Assembly (NCBI GenBank): GCA_036271855.1
Contig: DATAZV010000080.1
Coordinates: 1 to 30,870 of the forward strand
DNA: 30,870 bases
Source of the DNA: JAQGMJ01 sp036271855
GTDB lineage: Bacteria; Pseudomonadota; Gammaproteobacteria; Burkholderiales; JAEUOS01
Reading direction: 5' to 3'
This document shows, piece by piece, positions 24,898-30,870 of the stretch. The notes beneath the pieces are model-generated. The model saw nothing but the letters and a program-made list of their open reading frames with translations. It did not search any database and was not told where the DNA came from. Within the stretch, counting starts at the first letter, position 1; each line of letters opens with the position of its first letter. A program made the position numbers and the translations under genes.

Positions 24898-25836
24898 TCA
24901 AAGCGCCATGAGCGGGACGCAGAGGTCGCAGTCAAACGAGCCGGTTTGCGGGTCATAGCGCGCGCCCACCGGGTAATACTCGAGAAAGGGGCGGCTATCC
25001 AGTTGCATGCCGCTGGCCGGCAGCCAGTCGCGTAATAGGGACTGCCACACCGCGGCAATGTCCGCGCCGTTGCCGTAGTAACGGGTGCAGGCGTATTTCC
25101 CACCTTGCAGGGTGGTCGACAGGGCGCCGGAGATGGTGAAATCGGCCGGCACTTCGACGCAGGCGTCGTAACGGCATTTCTCCGGCGCGGTGATCGCCGG
25201 GTCGTCGTGGCCGATGCCATAGCGCGCCGCGCCCATCGGGCCGTGGACGATCATCCACGGGGCGAAAGTCTGTTGCCAGAATTCGGCGACCGCGGGGCCA
25301 TAGGGCCCGATGTAACGCATGTAGGCGATTTTGACCGGCGCCCGGTCGACGACGTGGACTTCCATGGCAGGCTCCATTGCTGTGGTGGAAGCGCCATGAT
25401 CGTCAAAGCCGCGCCGCGGCGCCTGATCCGGATTGCCAATCGCCTGACCAGGATTGCTGTTTGATGCGCCCAGGCGCCCGGCGCGCGCCTGCGCCTGCTG
25501 CACGCGAAAGGCGGTGGCGCTGACGCCGAAACGCGCCTTGAAGGCGCGGGCAAATGCCTCGGCCGAACCAAAGCCCACGCCCAGCGCGATATCCAGCACC
25601 GGCGTGTCCGGCTGGCTGACCAGGCGCACCGCCGCCCATTCCAGCCGGCGGCGGCGCAGGTAGTCGCCCAGGGTTTCGCCCATCCAGGCGGCGAACAGGC
25701 GATGGAAATGAAAAGCGGAAAAATGCGCGACCCCGGCCAAGGTCGCCAGATCCAGGTTCTGGTCCAGGTGCGCGTCGATGTAAGCCTGCACCTGGTGCAT
25801 GCGGCGCGCGTATTCGTGCCGGCTTTCCTGCGCCAT
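24898..25836 (-). CDS. AraC-family regulator with GyrI-like effector domain
   Basis: A 312-residue transcription factor with an N-terminal AraC-type double helix-turn-helix (about residues 5-110: HQVQAYIDAHLDQNLDLATL, FSAFHFHRLFAAWMGETLG, IALGVGFGSAEAFARAFKARFG). A Gly/Asn/Gln-rich linker (about 115-155) follows, then a GyrI/SbmC-like domain (MEVHVVDRAPVKIAYMRYIGPYG to the C-terminus) that in relatives binds small hydrophobic or cationic molecules. The Rob/SoxS-related layout suggests control of a stress or efflux gene; the MFS gene immediately downstream is the obvious candidate target (inference). ATG 25836 has a modest AGG site and lies 11 bases after the DUF1653 stop. An upstream in-frame extension would overlap that gene and is rejected. 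Confidence 0.92.
   Translation of the reverse strand: MAQESRHEYARRMHQVQAYIDAHLDQNLDLATLAGVAHFSAFHFHRLFAAWMGETLGDYLRRRRLEWAAVRLVSQPDTPVLDIALGVGFGSAEAFARAFKARFGVSATAFRVQQAQARAGRLGASNSNPGQAIGNPDQAPRRGFDDHGASTTAMEPAMEVHVVDRAPVKIAYMRYIGPYGPAVAEFWQQTFAPWMIVHGPMGAARYGIGHDDPAITAPEKCRYDACVEVPADFTISGALSTTLQGGKYACTRYYGNGADIAAVWQSLLRDWLPASGMQLDSRPFLEYYPVGARYDPQTGSFDCDLCVPLMAL
25421..25457. repeat. 21-bp imperfect direct repeat in the AraC-family linker
   Basis: GCCTGATCCGGATTGC (25421-25436) recurs as GCCTGACCAGGATTGC (25442-25457), 14 of 16 identical at a 21-base period. It encodes two copies of an NP(G/D)QA motif in the interdomain linker of the AraC/GyrI-like protein. Confidence 0.5.
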
Positions 25837-25847
25837 GACCTGCCCGG

Positions 25848-26081
25848 CTAAAGCGGCGTGAAGCGCAGGCGGCCGTCTTCGATACAGCCCTCGAACATTT
25901 CCTGCGGGCGCACCCACAGGCCAGGCGGATTCGGCCACAGGTGTTCGTAGAGCGTCATCGGTTCCAGCGATTCCGAATGTTTCGCCACGCCGACCACGCG
26001 ATACAGCCCGCCCTTGTAATGGCGGTGGGTGGCGAGCTTGAGGGCTTCAGCTTCAGTCACGCAAGTTTGCTTCGCGGTCAC
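25848..26081 (-). CDS. DUF1653 domain protein
   Basis: A 77-residue protein consisting of a DUF1653 domain: HYKGGLYRVVGVAKHSESLEPMTLYEHLW and GLWVRPQEMFEG are the family signature. The biochemical role of DUF1653 is unknown. Its small beta-rich fold is often found as a stand-alone protein in proteobacteria. No ATG precedes the conserved part, so the start is GTG at 26081 or GTG at 26060; the first gives the 77-residue form, and neither has a strong ribosome binding site. It sits 24 bases after glnD and 11 bases before the AraC-family gene and is likely in the same transcript. Confidence 0.85.
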   Translation of the reverse strand: MTAKQTCVTEAEALKLATHRHYKGGLYRVVGVAKHSESLEPMTLYEHLWPNPPGLWVRPQEMFEGCIEDGRLRFTPL

Positions 26082-26105
26082 GCGCGCGGCCGGGCTGCTG
26101 CGCCA

Positions 26106-28700
26106 TCAGCGCCGCAGCGCTTCCATCAGGTCCTGCTCGATGGCGAGGATGGTCTTCTGGCTGCCGAGGTCGCCGCCCTGCAGCAGGAACACGTCTTCCG
26201 CGCGCTCGCCCAGGGTGGTGATCTTGGCGGTGATGATGTCGACGCCATGGTCGCCCAGTACGCGCGCGATGCGGTAGAGCAGGCCGGGGCGGTCGCCGGC
26301 GGTGACCGCGAGGGCGTGGCGCTGTCCTTTTTCGTCCGGGCGGATATTCACCACCGGCTCGATGGCGAAATGGCGCGCCTGGCGCGATACCCGGCCGCTG
26401 ACCGGCGGCCCCAGCGGCGCCTGCGCAGCCAGGGTGGCGGCCAGTTCGTGCTCGGCGCGCTCGGGCAGGCCATGCTCCTGCAGATCATCGCTGGTGGGCA
26501 TCACCAGGAAGGTGTCGAGCGCATAGCCGTGCTTGGTGGTGTGGATCTTGGCGTCGACCACGTTCAGGCGCAGGCGCTCGAAAAAGCCGCAGATGCGGGC
26601 GAACAGGTCGGCCTGGTCCTTGACGTAGACCATCACCTGCAGGCCTTCGCCGATCGGCGAGTAGCGTGCCCGCACCACCGGCGTCTCGGCGTTGACGCGA
26701 TAGTGCAGGGTGCGGGTCTGCCAGGCGATTTCCTTGGCGTCGTGGCGCATGAAGTAGGCCTGGTCGAGCTGCTGCCAGAGTTCCTGCTGCGCGTTGTCGG
26801 AAAAACCGTAGAGCTTGAGCACGCGCAAGGCCTCGGCCTGGCGCTCCTGCATGTCGGTATCGAAGTCGACGCCGCCGCCGCGCAGCACCCGCCGGGTGGC
26901 GCGGAACAGGTCTTCCAGCAGCTTGCCCTTCCAGGCGTTCCATACCTTCGGGCTGGTGCCGCGGATGTCGGCCACCGTCAGCAGGTACAAGGCGATGAGG
27001 TGGCGTTCGTCCTTCACCCGGGCGGCGAAGGCACGGATGGTGTCGGGGTCGTTCAGGTCCTGCTTTTGCGCCACCGCCGACATGCTCAGGTGCTGCTCGA
27101 CCAGGAAGGTGACGAGTTCGGTATCGACCGGCGAGAGGCCGTGTTTCTGGCAGAAATTGCGCGCGTCCACCCGGCCGAGTTTCGAGTGATCGCCGCCGCG
27201 GCCCTTGGCGATGTCGTGGAACAGCGCGGCGACATACAGCACCCAGTGGCGCTCGAAATTGGCGATCAGGCGCGAACACAGCGGGTATTCGTGGGCGAAT
27301 TCCAGCATGGTGAAGCGGCGCACGTTGCGCACCACCTGCAGGATGTGCTGGTCCACGGTGTAGACGTGGAACAGGTCGTGCTGCATCTGCCCGATGATGC
27401 GCTTGAAGGCCGGGATGTAGCGCCCGAGGATGCCCCACTGGTTCATCCGCCGCAGCTCGTGCACCAGCCCGCGCGGCGCCTGCAGGATTTTCAGGAACAT
27501 CCGCTTGTTCGCCGGATCGGCGCGAAAGGCGGCGTCCATGCGGTTGCGCGCGCGCCACAGGGCGCGCAGGGTCTGCGCCGTCATGCCCTGCAGTTCGGAA
27601 TGCTTTTGCATCAGGTGAAAGCATTCCAGCAAGGCCGACGGGTTCTGCTCGAACACCTGCTCGTCGTTGGCCGCCAGCAGGTCGCGTTCGGCGTGAAAGC
27701 GTTCGTTGATCTCGCGCGCTTCAAAGGCGGCGCCGGGAAACAGGTTGCCGGCAATGTTCTGCAGCAGGATGGTGTTCAACTGGATGATCCAGCGCGCGTT
27801 GATGTAGTAGCGCTGCATCAGCTGCTCGCTGGCGCGTTTCGATGCCGTGGCGTGATAGCCGAAAGCCTCGGCCACCTGGTTCTGGTAGTCGAACAGCAGG
27901 CGGTCTTCGCGCCGGCCGGCGATCAGGTGCATGCGCACCCGCAAATGCCGCAGGAAGGCTTCGCGCTTGGCCAGCATCGAGGCTTCCTGGCGCGTGATGA
28001 TGTGGCGCTGCGCCAGCTCGCGCCAGCTGGTACCCAGGCGCGAGGCGCGGGCGATCCACAAAATCACCTGCAGGTCGCGCAGGCCGCCGGGGCTCTCCTT
28101 GCAGTTCGGCTCCAGCGAATAAGGGGTGTCCTGATACTTGTTGTGGCGCTGCTCCAGCTCGAGCTTTTTCGCGGTGTAGAAGTTCTGCGGGTCGATGCCG
28201 CCGGCCACGCCGATTTCCAGGTCGCGGAACAGCACGCGGTCGCCGGCGACGTAGCGCGCCTCGATCAGGTTGGTCTGGATCGTGATGTCGCCGGCCGCCT
28301 CCGTCAGGCACTCGTCGATGGTGCGCACGCTGTGGCCGGCCTCGATGCCGATGTCCCAGAACTGCCCGACCATGTTTTCCAGGCGGGTGCGCGTCACTTC
28401 GTCGTCGTCGCTGGCCTGCAGCAGCAGCACGTCGACATCGGAATACGGGTAGAGCTCGCCGCGGCCATAGCCGCCCACCGCCACCAGGGTGGCGCCGGAA
28501 TTGGCCAGGCCGGAAGCGCGCCAGAGATCAGTCAGCACCTGATCCACCAGCTGGCGATGGCGCATCAGCAGGCGCTGGGTGCGACCGTCCTCGGCAAAGG
28601 CTTCGAACAACTCGCGCCGGCCGGCCGACAGCCGCTGGCGCAGGCCGGGGGCAAGGGAGGGCGGGGGAGCGAGGGCGGCGGAAGTGGAAGGAGCGTTCAA
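26106..28700 (-). CDS. glnD: [Protein-PII] uridylyltransferase/uridylyl-removing enzyme GlnD
   Basis: GlnD senses glutamine and adds or removes UMP on PII proteins, controlling nitrogen assimilation. The 864 residues are in order: nucleotidyltransferase domain with GGYGRGELYPYSDVDVLLL (Gly76-Gly77, Asp88 and Asp90 as metal ligands); a helical GlnD linker; an HD phosphohydrolase domain with LFHDIAKGRGGDHS (about 490-505); and two C-terminal ACT domains (VMVYVKDQADLFARICGFF and LAVTAGDRPGLLYRIARVL). Length and order are normal. The only start giving the full N-terminus is TTG at 28700, without a visible Shine-Dalgarno; the true start could be slightly different. It follows map after about 100 bases. 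Confidence 0.96.
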   Translation of the reverse strand: MNAPSTSAALAPPPSLAPGLRQRLSAGRRELFEAFAEDGRTQRLLMRHRQLVDQVLTDLWRASGLANSGATLVAVGGYGRGELYPYSDVDVLLLQASDDDEVTRTRLENMVGQFWDIGIEAGHSVRTIDECLTEAAGDITIQTNLIEARYVAGDRVLFRDLEIGVAGGIDPQNFYTAKKLELEQRHNKYQDTPYSLEPNCKESPGGLRDLQVILWIARASRLGTSWRELAQRHIITRQEASMLAKREAFLRHLRVRMHLIAGRREDRLLFDYQNQVAEAFGYHATASKRASEQLMQRYYINARWIIQLNTILLQNIAGNLFPGAAFEAREINERFHAERDLLAANDEQVFEQNPSALLECFHLMQKHSELQGMTAQTLRALWRARNRMDAAFRADPANKRMFLKILQAPRGLVHELRRMNQWGILGRYIPAFKRIIGQMQHDLFHVYTVDQHILQVVRNVRRFTMLEFAHEYPLCSRLIANFERHWVLYVAALFHDIAKGRGGDHSKLGRVDARNFCQKHGLSPVDTELVTFLVEQHLSMSAVAQKQDLNDPDTIRAFAARVKDERHLIALYLLTVADIRGTSPKVWNAWKGKLLEDLFRATRRVLRGGGVDFDTDMQERQAEALRVLKLYGFSDNAQQELWQQLDQAYFMRHDAKEIAWQTRTLHYRVNAETPVVRARYSPIGEGLQVMVYVKDQADLFARICGFFERLRLNVVDAKIHTTKHGYALDTFLVMPTSDDLQEHGLPERAEHELAATLAAQAPLGPPVSGRVSRQARHFAIEPVVNIRPDEKGQRHALAVTAGDRPGLLYRIARVLGDHGVDIITAKITTLGERAEDVFLLQGGDLGSQKTILAIEQDLMEALRR

Positions 28701-28794
28701 GGCTGGTTGGAGCTTGATCTGAAGGGCGGCTGCAGCGCGACCTGCAACTATTGCACAAATTCGCCCGGCGTGCGCGGCCCCTGCGCTGCGCCGT

Positions 28795-28810
28795 GGCGGC
28801 TTACGCCGCC
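28795..28810 (-). other. GNRA-capped hairpin at the map stop codon
   Basis: In the minus-strand transcript GGCGGC and GCCGCC form a six-pair stem capped by GUAA, a GNRA tetraloop that contains most of the map stop codon. No T run follows. It may stabilise the 3' end of map or be an RNA-processing point before glnD. Confidence 0.35.
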
Positions 28811-29616
28811 TGGCGCGTGTCCAGGCTGGCGGGCATGGTGGGCATGCCGGGCGACACCGTCAGCACTTCAAAGCCGGTTTCGGTCACCAGCACCGTGTGT
28901 TCCCATTGCGCCGACAGGCTGTGGTCCTTGGTGACGATGGTCCAGCCGTCGGCCAGTTCGCGGATTTCGCGCCGGCCGGCGTTGATCATCGGTTCAATGG
29001 TGAAAATCATCCCGGCCTTCAGTTCGGTCAGCGTGCCGGGCTTGCCGTAATGCAACACCTGCGGCTCCTCGTGGAACTTGGTGCCGATGCCGTGGCCGCA
29101 GAATTCACGCACCACCGAAAAGCCGTTTTTCTCGGCATGCTGCTGGATCACATGGCCGATATCACCCAAATGCGCGCCTGGTTTTACTTGCAGGATGCCC
29201 AGCCACATGCATTCAAGGGTGATGTCGCACAGGCGCTTGGCCGCGATCGAGGGCTCGCCGACGCAAAACATGCGGCTGGTGTCGCCGTGGTAGCCGTCCT
29301 TGATGGTGGTGATGTCGAGGTTCACCACGTCACCCTTTTTCAGCATCTTTTCACCCGGAATGCCGTGGCAGACCTGGTTGTTCACCGAGGTGCAGATGGC
29401 TTTCGGATAAGGACGGTAGCCGGGCGGGCAATAGCCCAGCGGCGCGGGAATCGTGCCTTGCACTTCCACCATGTACTCGTGGCACAGGCGGTCGAGTTCG
29501 CCGGTGGTCACCCCGGGTTTGACGAATGGCGTGATGTAATCCAGCACCTCGGCGGCGAGTTTGCCGGCGATGCGCATTTTTTCGATGTCCTGCGGGGTTT
29601 TGAGTCCAATAGCCAT
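28801..29616 (-). CDS. map: Methionine aminopeptidase type I
   Basis: This enzyme removes the initiator Met from nascent proteins. The 271-residue protein has all five metal ligands of the pita-bread fold: Asp101 (LDITT), Asp112 (HGDTSR), His175 (CGHGIG), Glu208 (TIEPM) and Glu239 (WEHTV), plus substrate-binding His84 (VCHGIPG). The ATG at 29616 and the MAIGLKTPQDIEKMRIAGKLAA start are standard. The gene is divergent from rpsB with an overlapping promoter, and glnD follows downstream, the usual Burkholderiales order. Confidence 0.97.
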   Translation of the reverse strand: MAIGLKTPQDIEKMRIAGKLAAEVLDYITPFVKPGVTTGELDRLCHEYMVEVQGTIPAPLGYCPPGYRPYPKAICTSVNNQVCHGIPGEKMLKKGDVVNLDITTIKDGYHGDTSRMFCVGEPSIAAKRLCDITLECMWLGILQVKPGAHLGDIGHVIQQHAEKNGFSVVREFCGHGIGTKFHEEPQVLHYGKPGTLTELKAGMIFTIEPMINAGRREIRELADGWTIVTKDHSLSAQWEHTVLVTETGFEVLTVSPGMPTMPASLDTRQAA

Positions 29617-29640
29617 GGCTGCATGCGGATTTTTGAGGCC

Positions 29641-29657
29641 GGCGGGGTGAGCCCGCC
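29641..29657 (-). other. Hairpin in the map leader
   Basis: GGCGGG (29641-29646) and CCCGCC (29652-29657) form a perfect six-pair stem with a five-base loop. It lies within the predicted map 5' leader and just upstream of the rpsB -35 box. Confidence 0.4.
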
Positions 29658-29673
29658 AAAGCGCCGAAACCCT

Positions 29674-29701
29674 TTGATCCGTCGGGAGAATACGCTATAA
29701 T
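29674..29701 (+). promoter_or_regulatory. Sigma-70 promoter of rpsB
   Basis: TTGATC (29674-29679) and a perfect TATAAT (29696-29701) are 16 bases apart. Transcription would start near 29708, giving a leader of about 190 bases. Confidence 0.75.
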
Positions 29702-29725
29702 ATCGGGCTGCCCTTGGATTTTCAA
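29697..29725 (-). promoter_or_regulatory. Sigma-70 promoter of map, overlapping the rpsB -10 box
   Basis: On the minus strand TTGAAA (29725-29720) and TATTAT (29702-29697) are 17 bases apart. Five of the six -10 bases are also the rpsB -10 box on the other strand. Predicted start is near 29690, with a leader of about 74 bases. Confidence 0.55.
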
Positions 29726-29895
29726 AGGCTTTTCTCGAAGGAGATTTTATCTTCCTTCGGCGGGAAGCCGATGCATCGGCAAATTCGCACTTTCGCCCCT
29801 TTAGGGTGCCGTAACCAGCTGTTTTGACGGGTTTTTCCCGCAAACGGCGACGGCTCTTGGCGAAAGGTGGTTAACCCTAATCGGAGTATCAAGCA
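29708..29895 (+). promoter_or_regulatory. Structured 5' leader of rpsB
   Basis: The roughly 190-base leader contains a perfect 14-base palindrome, GCCGATGCATCGGC (29767-29780), a CCCCTTTAGGG hairpin near 29797-29807, and a further imperfect stem around GACGGGTTTTTCCCG. In E. coli, S2 represses its own mRNA by binding the rpsB leader; whether this leader does the same is inference. Confidence 0.4.
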
Positions 29896-30636
29896 ATGTC
29901 TACGACCATGCGTCAAATGCTGGAGGCCGGCGTGCATTTCGGCCACCAGACCCGCTTCTGGAACCCCAAGATGGCGCCTTTCATCTTCGGTTCCCGCAAC
30001 AAGATTCACATCATCAACCTCGAAAAGACGTTGGCGATGTACAACGACGCGATGAAGTATATCCGTCAACTGTCCGCCAACAAGGGCACCGTGCTGATGG
30101 TCAGCACCAAGCGCCAGGCCCGCGAAATCATCGCTGAAGAAGCCGCGCGCGCCGGTGTGCCCTTCGTCGATGCGCGCTGGCTCGGCGGCATGCTGACCAA
30201 CTTCAAGACCGTCAAGGTCTCGATCAAGCGCCTGAAGGAAATGGAGACTATCCTCCAAGAGGGCGGCACCGAGAAGATGTCGAAGAAGGAAGCGCTGATG
30301 TTCCAGCGCGAGATGGAAAAGCTGCAAAAGTCGATCGGCGGCATCAAGGACCTGAACGGCCTGCCCGACGCGATTTTCATCATCGACGTCGGTTACCACA
30401 AGATCGCCGTCACCGAAGCCAACAAGCTGGGCATCCCGATCATCGCGGTGGTCGATTCCAACCACACCCCGGACGGTATCTCTTACGTCATCCCGGGTAA
30501 CGACGACTCCTCCCGCGCCATCCGCCTGTACGCCCGCGGTGTAGCCGACGCGATCCTCGAGGGCCGTGCCCAGGTGATCAACGAAATCGTCGCCGCCGGC
30601 GATGACGAGTACGTCGAGGTGCAGGAAAACGCCTGA
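29896..30636 (+). CDS. rpsB: 30S ribosomal protein S2
   Basis: Ribosomal protein S2 binds late to the small subunit and is needed for S1 attachment. The 246-residue sequence is typical from the start (MRQMLEAGVHFGHQTRFWNPKM) through ARWLGGMLTNFKTVK, LPDAIFIIDVGYHKIAVTEA and IIAVVDSNHTPDGI. GGAG at 29883-29886 is nine bases before the ATG. It is followed by a strong terminator and then tsf, the standard arrangement in which read-through yields EF-Ts. Codon use is strongly biased, as expected for a highly expressed gene. Confidence 0.98.
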   Translation: MSTTMRQMLEAGVHFGHQTRFWNPKMAPFIFGSRNKIHIINLEKTLAMYNDAMKYIRQLSANKGTVLMVSTKRQAREIIAEEAARAGVPFVDARWLGGMLTNFKTVKVSIKRLKEMETILQEGGTEKMSKKEALMFQREMEKLQKSIGGIKDLNGLPDAIFIIDVGYHKIAVTEANKLGIPIIAVVDSNHTPDGISYVIPGNDDSSRAIRLYARGVADAILEGRAQVINEIVAAGDDEYVEVQENA

Positions 30637-30680
30637 TGCAGCCTTAAGCCGCACGCCCAAAAAGGGCGGCGGCGGAAACA

Positions 30681-30707
30681 AAGGGGCATCGATTGCCCCT
30701 TTTTTTT
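30681..30707 (+). terminator. Terminator/attenuator between rpsB and tsf
   Basis: GGGGCA (30683-30688) and TGCCCC (30694-30699) form a six-pair stem, flanked by AA/TT, with a five-base loop and eight T from 30700. Partial read-through into tsf would explain the known excess of S2 mRNA over tsf mRNA in other bacteria. Confidence 0.85.
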
Positions 30708-30784
30708 AACGAATTTGGACATATTGTTTAGACACAATGACGTCCCACAATTCACCGAACAACTGATTGAAAACGGGTACACAG

Positions 30785-30870
30785 ATGGCAGCTATTACCG
30801 CAGGCATGGTGGCAGAACTGCGCGCAAAGACCGACGCGCCGATGATGGAATGCAAAAAGGCGCTGACGGA
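30785..30870 (+). CDS. tsf: Elongation factor Ts, 5' end only
   Basis: The window ends 86 bases into this gene. The translated start, MAAITAGMVAELRAKTDAPMMECKKAL, is the conserved N-terminus of EF-Ts, the nucleotide exchange factor of EF-Tu, including the TDAPMMECKKAL helix. ATG 30785 has only a weak ribosome binding site. Position after rpsB and its terminator is the standard arrangement. Nothing can be said about the rest of the gene. Confidence 0.95.
   Translation, partial: MAAITAGMVAELRAKTDAPMMECKKALT

Noticed and set aside
25941..28934. A 997-codon plus-strand frame opposite glnD.
   Set aside because: Same GC-driven shadow; composition is unnatural (His-, Gln- and Val-rich) and glnD on the other strand is unambiguous.

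Overview
This 30.9 kb window looks like the chromosome of a GC-rich betaproteobacterium, most likely Burkholderiales (possibly Oxalobacteraceae; family level is a guess). The evidence is gene order and content: moeA-moaD-moaE close to clpB, fur divergent from bamE and followed by dapB, map-glnD divergent from rpsB-tsf, and a Bug/TctC-type periplasmic receptor beside a class III CoA-transferase. Coding density is high, no gap exceeds about 250 bp, and I saw no insertion sequence, phage gene, CRISPR array, tRNA or rRNA.

Layout. 1-2042 (+): molybdenum cofactor genes moeA, moaD, moaE, joined by overlapping or near-overlapping stop/start codons. 2110-4007 (-): an unrecognised 177-residue protein and a Ser/Thr kinase with a C-terminal cyclic-nucleotide-binding domain. 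4084-6322 (-): class III CoA-transferase and a TctC-type receptor. 6519-9092 (+): clpB behind a convincing sigma-32 promoter and ending at a strong terminator. 9191-9697 (-): fur. 9946-12155 (+): an unusually long bamE lipoprotein fused to an NTF2-like domain, then dapB.

12265-23558 is the centre of interest: an expanded Anbu-proteasome/ATP-grasp locus. A forward set (circularly permuted ATP-grasp, alpha-E protein, transglutaminase) converges on a reverse set (1134-residue transglutaminase-DUF2126 protein, ATP-grasp/alpha-E fusion, transglutaminase). The proteasome-like hydrolase Anbu is divergent from the reverse set. The families are known to co-occur and are predicted to build, modify and degrade a peptide or peptide tag, but the substrate is not established. 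This locus holds two paralogous ligase/alpha-E modules, one split and one fused, and three transglutaminases.

23577-29616 (-): an Fsr-like MFS transporter, an AraC/GyrI-like regulator, a DUF1653 protein, glnD and map, all in one direction. 29896-30870 (+): rpsB, its terminator and the 5' end of tsf. The map and rpsB promoters appear to share the same -10 bases. A 21-bp sequence (20/21 identical) occurs upstream of anbu and again just upstream of the MFS gene, both copies pointing toward the downstream gene. All functional calls come from reading translated sequence and motifs; no database search was run.
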